Shown here: positions 11,203 to 21,429 of the stretch, in pieces
Layout: each line of letters begins with the position of its first letter
Numbering within the stretch: the first letter of the stretch is position 1
DNA from: Megaustenia siamemsis
Lineage: Eukaryota > Mollusca > Gastropoda > Stylommatophora > Ariophantidae
Assembly (NCBI GenBank): GCA_032433765.1
Contig: JAVIAB010000124.1
Location: 94,515,345 to 94,579,344 of the forward strand
Direction: 5' to 3'
Length of the DNA: 64,000 bases
Translations under genes and position numbers: made by a program
The notes under the pieces: generated by a model
What the model was told of the DNA's origin: nothing
The model's database searches: none
What the model saw: only the letters and a program-made list of their open reading frames with translations

Positions 11203-11428
11203 CTAAAAGAGTAACGTTGACTGGGTCCTTTATTCCTTGTTTAACAAAACATATGATGTTGAGGATATTCGCTACTGTGCCACATATGTCGATGCACAAA
11301 CATAGAAATGTAAAAATAATATATTGAAACATTATGAGATCCTTTTTATCAATTAATGCGCTCTTTGTAGCACCATTATTATTTGTATCCAGCCAGGATA
11401 AAGATTTAAATGTGGAATTTTGTAACAT
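11203..11428 (-). CDS. GPCR-1 exon 1 (N-terminus and TM1)
   Basis: This is the paralogue of GPCR-2 exon 1, with TM1 as GTVANILNIICFVKQG. The donor is CTTTTAG|GTAAGACC, a better consensus than in GPCR-2. Where GPCR-2 begins MYTDTLLEE, the GPCR-1 sequence has an in-frame TAG at the second Glu codon and no equivalent first Met. The protein must therefore start at the downstream ATG (11428), created where GPCR-2 has Leu, or the gene is losing function. An LTR sits about 150 bp upstream. It may still be translated, with a 12-residue shorter N-terminus. Confidence 0.7.
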
Positions 11429-11578
11429 TGTAGTCTATTCATGTATAGTATATGTATATATTATTGTTTACACGTTTCTTGTTTATTAGTTGGTTAGCCG
11501 TTGGAGCATCTATTGCAGGCATGTCTCTATCTGATAGTGCTGAGGAACTAGTATCTGAATGTGCTCAGTCTGGCCGAG

Positions 11579-12341
11579 TGTGGCCGAATTGTCTCGAGTC
11601 TGCTGAGTGTAGCTGAGTCTGCCCGAGTGTAGCTAAATGTCTCTCTAGCTACTGCTCCTCGCCCCAAAAGCATTCTGTGCCTCTCCTCTCCTAATCTCCT
11701 AGTTCCCAGGGTCTCGGGGTTAAGTCCCAGGTGACCACACCCCCCCGACCACTGATACGGCCTAACCTACGTCTCCTGACCGTCACTATCTCTCTAACTC
11801 CGCCTTTTTTAATTATCTCTAAAGTCTTATTACTTTAGGAGTCCTGTCGAACCTGTCCATCTTCCTAAGTCCGTCCCCTAACAACTAAAACTCGAGGCGA
11901 TTTCCAATTCAGAGACTCAAAGAGTAATCACTGCTGAACGTAAAGATAACCTGGTCTTTTGATTACGCGGGGCAGTTTAGTTGTCCGCTTTCATCTCAGG
12001 TCTTCACTGGACTTCAAGGCGTCTGCCGATATAAGAGTTTCCTAGGAACCAGCGGCCGTGTCGTTGCGTTACGCAACTTTGTCGAACCAGAGCAAACATC
12101 TGTCTGGCTTTAGGCTGACCACCTGTACGCATTTCACTGGTAATCTTCAAGTTGATTACGACTCAGCGACTGAGTTGGGTAGACTTAACGTCTCCTTCCT
12201 AATCCTCTGAAGAGTGTCTTTTCTACGCCGCCTAAAACTATCCTACTTCACATCGTCATCGCCTCATTCTTTTATTCTTCTGTCTATCGTCATATTCTTC
12301 TATTCTTCCATTATCGCCCATGACTGAGTCACACTATAACA
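11579..12341 (-). repeat. LTR copy nearest GPCR-1 (3' LTR by ORF direction)
   Basis: 763-bp direct repeat of 16892-17655. Given minus-strand ORFs this is the 3' LTR. A purine-leaning stretch (GACGGAGATATA, minus strand) just inside it is a weak polypurine-tract candidate. It lies about 150 bp upstream of the GPCR-1 ATG in the same transcriptional direction. Confidence 0.8.
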
Positions 12342-13770
12342 TATATCTCCGTCAACATTTCAGTTGAATTGATATATTCATAGATCAATTTAACTCAAAA
12401 TAAAAACATAGTGTGACTGCTCTCTTTCTACTTCCTTAATGGGCTAACTAATTTCCTTTTTCTCATTGTACATCAATTATTACAACAATTAGAAATACAA
12501 ATTCAACATCTATAAACTGGAATCTCAAAAGAAAAATCCATCATGTATACAATCATCTTACAACATGGCTCTGCCATGCCACTTTGTTTTGCTCTGAAGC
12601 CTCTGACTAACGTGACGTCACTCTGGACCTAGCCTGAATGTAGGCCAGCTAAATTGAGGTCATCGTCTGTTTTGTCTATGTCTAACCCACATTTCTTTCC
12701 GTCTATTAATTTAAACTGGTAGGTTCTGTAATTGGTGTTTACATATACAACATTCATAATTCTACAACAATATCATGACATTCAATAAACATCTTTGCGA
12801 CACAACATGTGTCTCATGTATAGAAAACATTTTGTGGAAACATCAATTCTGAAATATTTAAGGCTCGATCGGCCTTCGCACTGTACTCTCTTAATTGCCT
12901 AATAAGACGTGTTTAGTCTTTCTTCGGCATCATATCTGTGCCAGTTCTGAAAAAGAAACAAGACCCGTCTACTCTGTTCTCTTATTCTCCCTGAACACGT
13001 GCTCTTCTGGCACTGCTAATAAAGTTGTCTGCATAGCAATACGCTTTCTTACAGAATCTCTTAGCCACAGGCTTAATTTACTGGTCAACTCATGTCGGGT
13101 CGACAGTCTTCTTATCTGTTCCTTCTCCCCGCATATTCCTAAATTTTAGGCAATTCTCCCCGTCAACATATAATTACATTTTCATAAAATTGTATTTTAA
13201 AAAATGTGCATTTCACAACATGTTTCTCCTCAAATTATACACACAACAGTCTTGGACAGACCGAACATTGAAGCATAGAAGTAATCACAGACACATAGCA
13301 ATCAAAATTATGACTTAAACTTGATACAGAATCTAGTCTGTCTAGGCTTCCATTAAAATATCCACAACACACTTCATCCACACATCTGCACACCTCACAG
13401 TGCTGTTCCACACTTGGAATTCCTATAGAACTCATAGAGTCTCTCCAACTCGGGTCACTGACTCACTCTTCTTAGTTCCCTATGTTTTTCTCTCCATGCA
13501 TACTCTATTTTCTGTAAATTCTGAGTTCTCTTAACTTGACTCAAACTTTTTTTAACCGAATGTAAACATGGTTACAACCATTTTGTTTGTTTACTTCAGG
13601 TGACTCACTAACATCTTCATACATATAGTTCTGTCTCCTCATTAAGGCAACAGTACATTTACAGACTCCTACTCATCATTCAGTGCACACTGACATTATA
13701 CATATAAAATTCGTCTCAAAGTTAGTAGACTCTTACACCTTATTAGTTACAACATCCACAAGTAAAATAA
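12342..13770. other. Non-coding interior of the LTR element
   Basis: This 1.4-kb stretch lies between the last ORF and the 3' LTR. No pol motifs (YxDD, DTGA, DDE) or long frame on either strand were seen. It is where pol would be expected in an autonomous element. Confidence 0.55.
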
Positions 13771-14109
13771 TTACAATTTAATATGTATGTTTCTTCTTTT
13801 GTATCTTTTATCTCTTCCATCACTAGTGGTTGTCAGGTCTCCTCTTCCTGACCTATGATCTTCTCTGAATTTGTTACCTTTATCTATTTCTTTCTGGTGG
13901 TCAAAAAACTCTTGCCGTCGTCCCAATCGTATGGCAAAAGGCAGGTCTACTTTGACTCTTTCATCGTCTTTTCTTCTTCTTTCAGCGATAATGGCATCAC
14001 GTTCTGGTGTTCCCAATGGCCAAAATTTCACTTGCTCTGCCTTTTCTATTTGGGTCTTTTCAAACTCTTCATTTATGGCAGCAACCCTCCTTTCTCGTAT
14101 TGTAGGCAA
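13771..14109 (-). CDS. Charged C-terminal ORF of the LTR element
   Basis: 112 residues rich in R, K, E and D: PTIRERRVAAINEEFEKTQ, FWPLGTPERDAIIAERRRK, ending KRYKRRNIHIKL. It is in another frame from the coiled-coil ORF, whose stop is 32 bp upstream; the reading frame upstream of the first Met stays open (KRPETDRLPTIRE), so it may be a continuation reached by a frameshift. The basic tail could bind nucleic acid; that is inference. No family recognised. Confidence 0.5.
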   Translation of the reverse strand: MPTIRERRVAAINEEFEKTQIEKAEQVKFWPLGTPERDAIIAERRRKDDERVKVDLPFAIRLGRRQEFFDHQKEIDKGNKFREDHRSGRGDLTTTSDGRDKRYKRRNIHIKL

Positions 14110-14141
14110 TCTGTCAGTTTCAGGACGTTTCTTGCTACCTT

Positions 14142-15221
14142 TTACCCATCTGCCATATCCTCTAATTCCTTGTCCATTTCACGCGCATATTTATCAGCTG
14201 CTTTCTCTAATGCATGAAACACTGCTAGTTCGTTAATTTTCTTCTCAGCACTTTTACTTACAACCTCTACACTATTTGTATCACTGTTGCGTTCTATCCT
14301 ATCAAGTTTCCCTTTCTCGTTTTCCTTCTTCAAATTTTCTGTAGTAGATTTCTTTCGCCTTAGAGACGCTACCTCTTCCTCTAAGTCAGACTTCTCTCGT
14401 ATTAGGTTCTTTACTTTGTCATCTACTTCCGATTTCTCCTTTCTTAAACTTACAATTAAATCTTTGGACTCTTTGACTTCACCTAAAAGTTGGCTATTCT
14501 GTGCTTTCATCTGATCAACTTCTCGACTCATACACACACTGTGTCTGTCAGTCTCAGCCTTTTGTTCTTCACGTGTTTCAAGCTCTTTAATTCTTGTTTC
14601 TAGACACTTGTTTTTGCACTCTAGCCTATCTACTGTGTCTTTCAGCTCTAATAGCATCAACTCGTCTCTTTCACTTCTCTTTTCCATAATTCTTATCTCG
14701 GCATCTTTTCTTGATATCACATCTTCTAGGATGTTTGTAGCCACACAGGCGTCTCTAAATTGTTTCTTCACCTCCCTCGTTTGTGTTATTTTATCGTTAT
14801 GTTTAGTTTGTCCTCTAACCTCTACAGTCTGTGTTTGTGCGCAGCTTACCTGTGTCACTAATACTTCTCTATCCGTACCTTCTGTTTGTATAGCACTGTC
14901 GATCATTCTGTCCTCAGTCTCTTTAATTCTCACTAACATACATTCATTTTTATTACTGATTGCATGACTCGACTTATCTTCTAAATTCTGTTCCATTCCC
15001 TCTAATTCCTTCTCCTTTCTGATTAATTTGTTTTGTTTCAGGCTAGACAGCCTGTTTGTCTTGATGTTTGGGCCGTTTGATTTGGACCACTTGGTCGTTC
15101 TCGCATCCACGTGCTTGGTTGCGCGCTTCTCTTTGACTCCAGAGGGATCTTGCCAACCACGCCTGGGTGTTTGATTAACATGCTGTGCCCAAACTTTTGA
15201 TTTACAATTCACTTTATTCAT
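14142..15221 (-). CDS. Coiled-coil ORF of the LTR element, unknown function
   Basis: 359 residues. The N-terminal 60 are basic (TPRRGWQDPSG, RTTKWSKSNGPN). About 60-150 is mixed and Thr/Gln rich. From about 165 to 325 heptad-like patterns dominate (LECKNKCLETRIKELETRE, VKNLIREKSDLEEEVASLRR), predicting a long coiled coil. It starts 11 bp after the gag stop, in another frame. It occupies the place of pol and resembles no LTR-element protein I know. It may help assemble particles or may be captured host sequence; both are guesses. The frame is open over 1080 nt in a young element, which suggests it is a real coding region. Confidence 0.6.
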   Translation of the reverse strand: MNKVNCKSKVWAQHVNQTPRRGWQDPSGVKEKRATKHVDARTTKWSKSNGPNIKTNRLSSLKQNKLIRKEKELEGMEQNLEDKSSHAISNKNECMLVRIKETEDRMIDSAIQTEGTDREVLVTQVSCAQTQTVEVRGQTKHNDKITQTREVKKQFRDACVATNILEDVISRKDAEIRIMEKRSERDELMLLELKDTVDRLECKNKCLETRIKELETREEQKAETDRHSVCMSREVDQMKAQNSQLLGEVKESKDLIVSLRKEKSEVDDKVKNLIREKSDLEEEVASLRRKKSTTENLKKENEKGKLDRIERNSDTNSVEVVSKSAEKKINELAVFHALEKAADKYAREMDKELEDMADG

Positions 15222-15232
15222 TTCAATCCTGT

Positions 15233-15805
15233 CTACATATTTATTTCATAGCTCTTACGTCCAGCAGTTTGTCTTTTGTCATTCCATCTCCACCTAGATT
15301 CCTGGGGTGCTAATCTTCTTCCGTGAACATGCCTTGTTTCCCTTCTCACTGCATATACTTCTTTACTCAATTCACTTAGTCCTCCCTTATTTCTCCATCT
15401 AATAATCGCTTGATTAACTTCCCTAGGCTTTTCTACTATTTTTCTTTTATTAAACCATTCACTGATGGTTGGGCTTTCTTCAGGTAGGTTTAAATTCAAT
15501 TTCTTCATGAACCCGATTTCTTTAATAGAGATATTAATCGCTTCATCTAGCGTCTCAGGGTTCAGCCTCGCTAAGTGTAGTTTTAGATCTGTGGATATTA
15601 GTCCATCTATAAAAGTCTCTATTAATTGTCTACCAAAACTGTCAGTATCTAAACCAGATTCCTCTGCTAGCTCTAAAAGTCTATTACTGTATGCAGTTAT
15701 TGTCTCTCCTCTTTCTTGTTTAAACTTCCTCAAAAGTATGAAAGCAGTGTAGGCATCTCCTACAGCAGCATACCTAGTTTTTAATTCTATCTTGAGGACT
15801 TCCAT
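15233..15805 (-). CDS. Gag-like protein, C-terminal part
   Basis: 190 residues: IELKTRYAAVGDAYTAFILL, FKQERGETITAYSNRLLELA, RQLIETFIDGLISTDLKL. This matches the Retrotrans_gag pattern (W..L...L...F, then E.. ..Y..R...L, then F..GL). No CCHC zinc knuckle is visible in the basic tail. It overlaps the N-terminal gag ORF in the -1 frame around 15787-15805, so a frameshift (programmed, mutational or an assembly indel) is needed to make one protein. Confidence 0.65.
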   Translation of the reverse strand: MEVLKIELKTRYAAVGDAYTAFILLRKFKQERGETITAYSNRLLELAEESGLDTDSFGRQLIETFIDGLISTDLKLHLARLNPETLDEAINISIKEIGFMKKLNLNLPEESPTISEWFNKRKIVEKPREVNQAIIRWRNKGGLSELSKEVYAVRRETRHVHGRRLAPQESRWRWNDKRQTAGRKSYEINM

Positions 15806-16083
15806 GTGCTTGAAGGTTCATTCTTTAGCCTTCTCTGGATGAAGTCAGATACTTCGCCTCTACTTGTTTTAAAAGCTATTAATTTCTTGTCTTCCTCATT
15901 TATAGGAAAAATGAGAGCATACTTTTCAATTTCTGCCATCCATTGTCTGAACATGGATGGGTCGCCAGAGTAATTTGAGATACTGGCACTCATTTCTTGC
16001 TGTCTAAAACTATTTTCTAAACCGGTGATGACTCTACTAATTTCTTGCAGGGTCTGCAAAGTGGGAGTCATGCCTCTCTTCAT
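15790..16083 (-). CDS. Gag-like protein, N-terminal part
   Basis: Starts at 16083 (MKRGMTPTLQTLQEISRVI) and carries YSGDPSMFRQWMAEIEKYAL, the usual F.G....F..W...IE opening of a Retrotrans_gag domain, then FIQRRLKNEPSSTW. It stops shortly after in this frame while homology continues one frame back from about 15805. Gag would form the particle core. About 800 bp of leader separate it from the 5' LTR. Confidence 0.65.
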
Positions 16084-16089
16084 CTTGAT

Positions 16090-16890
16090 AATTAATTAAT
16101 TAATTATAAATTAAGTATAAATTAACACAAAAGTTATTTAGATCAGTCAAAGAATTTCTACTTTCTTCCACTAACACTCAAGAAAAAACTTATTTACTTC
16201 ACACAACCTTGTTACAACATATCATATGCATCTCTAAAATATATAAGAAAAATCCAACTTACATGCTTCTGAAGTCCATGGAATACCTAACACACCTTTA
16301 TAACATCCTAACAACTACACAATAATATACTAATTTAAAACAATAATTAACTACTTAGTCTTCTTTCAGGTTCTCAATGTGGACATCATTTTCACATTTT
16401 GTTCTCTCTGTCTATTTCACTTTTACTTCTTTCCTTACAGGAAGTTCTACTTTATGAATATGAATGTTCACTTCTACTTTGATATAGCTCGGGGAAAGAT
16501 CACTGCGGGTTGGCACTTCTAGTCGCTTCTTCGGGATTTTAAGATAAACAGGGTGTAGTCTCACAAACAGGCAGCCATTCTTACACTGGACTTCGATGTA
16601 CTATTTTGGACACAGATGGCTAGGCTTGATTAACTTCTGTAGACAAGGTTCGCTGGTGTGTTGTACACAAACACATTACTAGGCTCAACTTCATGGGTAC
16701 TTGCAAATTATGAGGACTGCACTCGTTGCTGTAAGTATGTAGGTTTACGCTGGAAGTGCGTAGGTTTACGCTGGAAGTGCGTAGATGGACGTCAGAGTTG
16801 GTTAAGAGAAAATTCTTACTTTTTTTTTTTTTCTTCCAGGTCCTTCTTTAAAAGAATAAAATCCTGCGTCACGGCAACAGAAAGTAATGT
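16090..16890. other. Leader of the LTR element
   Basis: No ORF. It has a tandem ggaagtgcgtaggtttacgct pair near 16750-16785 and a T tract at 16820. No tRNA-complementary primer site beginning TGG is seen at the LTR edge. Confidence 0.45.
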
Positions 16891-16891
16891 G

Positions 16892-17655
16892 TGTGGCCGA
16901 ATTGTCTCGAGTCTGCTGAGTGTAGCTGAGTCTGCCCGAGTGTAGCTAAATGTCTCTCTAGCTACTGCTCCTCGCCCCAAAAGCATTCTGTGCCTCTCCT
17001 CTCCTAATCTCCTAGTTCCCAGGGTCTCGGGGTTTAAGTCCCAGGTGACCACACCCCCCCGACCACTGATACGGCCTAACCTACGTCTCCTGACCGTCAC
17101 TATCTCTCTAACTCCGCCTTTTTTAATTATCTCTAAAGTCTTATTACTTTAGGAGTCCTGTCGAACCTGTCCATCTTCCTAAGTCCGTCCCCTAACAACT
17201 AAAACTCGAGGCGATTTCCAATTCAGAGACTCAAAGAGTAATCACTGCTGAACGTAAAGATAACCTGGTCTTTTGATTACGCGGGGCAGTTTAGTTGTCC
17301 GCTTTCATCTCAGGTCTTCACTGGACTTCAAGGCGTCTGCCGATATAAGAGTTTCCTAGGAACCAGCGGCCGTGTCGTTGCGTTACGCAACTTTGTCGAA
17401 CCAGAGCAAACATCTGTCTGGCTTTAGGCTGACCACCTGTACGCATTTCACTGGTAATCTTCAAGTTGATTACGACTCAGCGACTGAGTTGGGTAGACTT
17501 AACGTCTCCTTCCTAATCCTCTGAAGAGTGTCTTTTTCTACGCCGCCTAAAACTATCCTACTTCACATCGTCATCGCCTCATTCTTTTATCTTCTGTCTA
17601 TCGTCATATTCTTCTATTCTTCCATTATCGCCCATGACTGAGTCACACTATAACA
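16892..17655 (-). repeat. LTR copy distal to GPCR-1 (5' LTR by ORF direction)
   Basis: 764-bp direct repeat of 11579-12341. Differences seen are an extra T in ggggtttaag, an extra T in gtgtcttttt, and one missing T in tttatcttctg, all at short homopolymers. Confidence 0.8.
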
Positions 17656-17955
17656 CATCCACATATCACAATTAAGAGCCGTCTATAAGTGCTCAGATCT
17701 ATTCCCTAACAAATTTGGCAGTGTGAAAAGACTAGGAAATAAAATTATCTTGCTTCACAAGTCTTCTCCCTTTATTGATTCAGCTCTCCTGACTTAGGTA
17801 CCACCCGCTTGATTTGAGGATTTGGGAATCGAACCAGGGATGCAAACTCACGAACTCACGATCCCGCCCTGCTTCTTCTAGAGCTCAGGATGATATCGAC
17901 CAACATCTATGTCATAGTACGCACGCAGTTTAAATAATAGTCAACAATGGATGTA
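17656..17955 (-). repeat. Old tRNA-like repeat shared by both GPCR loci
   Basis: The minus strand contains ctggttcgattcccaaatcc, a box B match, in a block that is also present at 57365-57665. It looks like an old SINE or tRNA-derived repeat upstream of the GPCR gene. Box A is not convincing. Confidence 0.4.
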
Positions 17956-17957
17956 CC

Positions 17958-18950
17958 CACAATTCTTGATTAACTTTAGAAAACGCAGTCAAAGGGATGA
18001 ACACCGAAACGCTGTGAGGAATCCTTGAAGCGGAACCTTCAGTTGACCTGGCAGAGCAACCGACAATATGAAGGAGCTGAAAGTAATTCGCGCCGAGCAA
18101 GTCCAGCGACGGTTATTCAATAGTTCTCAAAGTCATGACATGGCAAGACATGACATAAAGAGTTCAGGACAGAGCAAGGTCGTATTCACACCGTCTGATT
18201 CACCGAGGACTGCAGCCAGTGCACGAACTCCGTTGCATTGATATGAATCCATTAAGTGGAATCTCCGGTTATTTGAATACCGTGGTCTACATTAGAGCAG
18301 AAAGTAGTCTTAAAACGGAAATTCTGCAACGATCGTGGAATTCAAAATCTTGATCGTCCACCTTGGACCGACAATCCCACATCTGCTGACATATAAGTAC
18401 TTATATACTAGCACATGTTAGTTCTTTAGTCAACAACCCTAGTTTAAACAAAAATCTTGAATAAAATAAAGGTTCTTTAAGTCTCCCAGTACCAAATTAT
18501 TTGTCTCTTTTATAATTAAACGAGGGTCAGGTAGAGTTATGGTGAGTTTACTGGCCTGTAGACTTAAATATTCGGGGTTCAGATGTAGCTGAGAACCATG
18601 ACGTCACTAATGCTTCATTAACTAACGAAAATTGCTACCGTTACTTTTTTCACTATAATTACTGTCTTCATCATCATCCAAAGCTACATGTCTAAAACGC
18701 TCTTGACTTTCTTTCCGACTACAACTTTAGAGTGTATCTTTCATACGTTTGTTGCGATCTATGTAATTCAACAATATTGCAAACTTGAGCTGGGAATGTA
18801 ATTTACTACTTTCGCAGTAGAACTTGTAATATTTTGATAAACTGGTAGACCATTATCGACTTCCTTTAACCGCTACAATATTGTGTTTACCAAACACTCT
18901 TTCATAACGTTGAGCTGTAGTGACACTGTTTCATAATATTTTATTTATAG
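17958..18950. other. About 1-kb segment present only upstream of GPCR-1
   Basis: Paralogous sequence is continuous at 57665-57680 in the GPCR-2 locus but split here. The segment has a TATA-like acatataagtacttatat at about 18390 and overlapping AATAAA signals at about 18462-18470 (plus strand), as in a solo LTR. No terminal repeats or target duplication were established and no ORF is seen. Confidence 0.4.
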
Positions 18951-19745
18951 TAGACTAAGAATGTATTATTATTTAGTGAAGTGGTACTATGTGCTCCAAG
19001 AATGCATGTTGACAACACATTGCATACGTTGTTTATATACATTTCCATTTATAATGTTAAATAACAAAAAGTATTATATTTTAATGGATCAATTATTGAT
19101 GCAGAGACATTTCTTTATATTTTCATTTCGTAAAAACCTTGTATATTGTATAGATATGCATTGTTTCATATTTGAGGCAAATTACCACTTTGACATTTAG
19201 CACATGATAGTTAGCTAAAAACAGTACAGAACTTTCAGCGATTAATAAATATAGTTCTATTGCTGAAATAAGTAATTGTTTTGTGATGTCAATTCTTAGT
19301 AATGTTGCCACCTATAATTAACGGTATATTTATAACTGTTTCTATATATCATTTAGTACATACTCAAATTACAGTAACGTTACTGCTAGTATTGATTTGT
19401 TGAAACATCAATGACTTTATAATTACTAAGATGTAAAGAAAAATTATATACGCCAGGAATGAAGAGACATATAACTATAGTTGCTCTTCACAATACAACG
19501 ATAACTTGTAGACAAAATTGTGATATTTTATCAAATTATTAAACGATAATAATTTTAACTTATAAATCATACCAGTGTCAAGGTTGTCCCTAAATATTAC
19601 CGCCGTTAAATTTATCTTAATCAATCATTTTTCAAGGCAAGTATGCTATAACGGGTTTTAATACGTTATAACAAATTATATATAGTAAAATTAGAACGGT
19701 TTAATTACTTTCTCAACATTTCAGAGTGCTAATTTTATTATCTTT
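18950..19745. other. GPCR-1 upstream region conserved with GPCR-2
   Basis: AT-rich and without ORFs. It matches 57680-57724 and 58053-58960 (for example gatagttagctaaaaacagt and ctgctagtattgatttgttg). The element-free stretch is the better reference for the ancestral upstream region. Confidence 0.55.
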
Positions 19746-20590
19746 TTTTCTTTTTTATTATATTTTTAAGACACAAGGATGCAAGCAAATGACATCCCTG
19801 ATTTATTATTGCGAAATGTTTACATCCAACAAATAATATTTTTATTTTGTTTCAAATTCACCAAACCTGAGTCAGTCTTTCCCGCTTATTGTAATTGTTT
19901 TCGAAGAAGACAGTTCATGTTTACATATAATCTCTATGACGCAAGATTATGCTACATGCTTAGCGTGGCCTTTATGTGGAGCATAACAATGATATTCTGG
20001 AGCATTGATGAGCAGTGTTCGTGCTCAAATAGCTGCAGACACAGTAAATTGTGTATACAAAGATCATCATTTATCCGCATAAACGTCAAATACTTTGAGA
20101 ATTACGAGATTTAACTCTCACTGTTTTATTTGGTGAATTAAGAAGAGAAAGAAAGTAAGAAAAAAATAGGCAGATTAGGTGTTTAATTATATTATTATTT
20201 TAACTGCTCATTATATAATGCAAAATAATTTAAGATGAAACTGAAATGTAATAGTTGAATTTATAAATTCATGGTTTACACTAAGTGAATACTTGTCGGC
20301 CTTATCTGTATTATTGAGTTCAAGTCAGTCTTTCTGATGAAAGAGGTGAGAGTAAAGGTGAGTAGACCCAGAGGCGTAGTGCGTGCATAAGATGACTTAT
20401 CAATGAACACAGAACTGGGACGATCAGTCACTGAACACTTCTGTACATGCTGAGGAATGGATCTTAGCACCTAAGGACATATTCGAAGTGCAATGATGAT
20501 AACCTACACATAACTATAACTCAAAATACTTTCCTTTAAAATGTTAAATATTTCTTGTATCACAGTATCAGACTATATATGCAAGTTAGC
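19746..20590. other. Sequence without a recognised gene
   Basis: An open frame (plus, 19779-20114) follows a pyrimidine tract and AG but matches nothing I know and is probably chance. The rest is AT-rich, featureless DNA. Confidence 0.4.
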
Positions 20591-21410
20591 CAACCCATCA
20601 GAGACAAAGGTGATCAACGAGCATTCATTTGCAGACGATCATGAACTAATACATGGAAAGATGAAGAACTACGAGAACACTTAAATAGACTCAACAGCAC
20701 AGGCACAAAATACAACATGAACATCGACATCAACAAAACAGAAGTCATGAATGACGCCAAAAATAAACAGAACATCAACACAACTATAGAAGGCACACAA
20801 ATAAAACAAGTAGATGAATTCAAATACCTAGGAAGTTTTGTGACAAACGATAATTCACAAACAGCAGAAATAGACTCAAGATGCATCAAATCTTGTCAAA
20901 TCATTGAACAGTTATCACCGCTATTATCCAACTAAGAAATAACTCTAAAAGCAAAGCGGGCACTCTACAATACAATCTTCATCCAAACATTGTGCTACCA
21001 ATGTCAGTCCTGGGCTCTGTTTGCAAGACTAATAAGAAAAATAACCTCTACGGAGATGAAATATGTTAAACAAATGACAGGAAACAGTCTGAGAGATAAG
21101 ATCAGAAATGAAGAACTAAGAAAAAAGCTAGGAATAGTCCCCGCCATAGAATATATAAGGAAACAACAGATACAATTGTTTCGCCACGTGACAAGGCAGA
21201 AAGATCAAAACACAACACAGCGAGCCCTCAATAAACGTTGCGAGAATACCAGATCCAAGGGTCGACCACGAAAAAGATGGATCGACAGAATACTTGAAGC
21301 ATTAGGAAACATTACAGCAGCAGATTTGAACAGGATAGAAAAAAAAACCAATTATATCTCCCCTCGACGCTGAAAGGCAAATGAGGAAGGAAAGAAGCAG
21401 AATGAAGTGA
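20590..21410 (+). mobile_element. LINE-D fragment with RT C-terminus
   Basis: It reads HSFADDHELI (RT catalytic FADD), NIDINKTEVM, FKYLGSFVTNDNSQTAEID, then ITSTEMKYVKQMTGNSLRD, PAIEYIRKQQIQLFRHVTRQ and KGRPRKRWIDRILEALG. These are the post-RT motifs of an endonuclease-reverse transcriptase LINE. Stops and a frameshift near 20935 make it dead. Confidence 0.75.
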
Positions 21411-21429
21411 ATGAAAGATAGCTCAATTT

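Larger units (their letters stand above)
11579..17655 (-). mobile_element. LTR retrotransposon with gag and coiled-coil ORFs but no pol (TR-GAG-like)
   Basis: Two direct repeats of 763 and 764 bp (11579-12341, 16892-17655) bound a 4.55-kb interior. Both start TGTGGCC and end TATAACA on the plus strand. By eye they differ by only three single-base indels, so the insertion is recent. All credible ORFs run on the minus strand: gag-like 16083-15790 and 15805-15233, a coiled-coil ORF 15221-14142 and a charged ORF 14109-13771. There is no protease, reverse transcriptase, RNase H or integrase, so mobility would need proteins in trans. I find no clear primer-binding site next to the 16892 edge and no clean target duplication. 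An extra 90 bp at 11490-11578, absent from the GPCR-2 locus, suggests one LTR edge is rearranged. Confidence 0.78.

Noticed and set aside
13855..14967. Plus-strand Ser/Phe-rich frames of 75-121 codons
   Set aside because: They are antisense to the coiled-coil ORF of the LTR element; Lys/Glu-rich coding reads as Phe/Ser/Leu on the other strand.
19779..20114. A 111-codon plus frame after a pyrimidine tract
   Set aside because: It could be an exon, but there is no family match and no partner exon.
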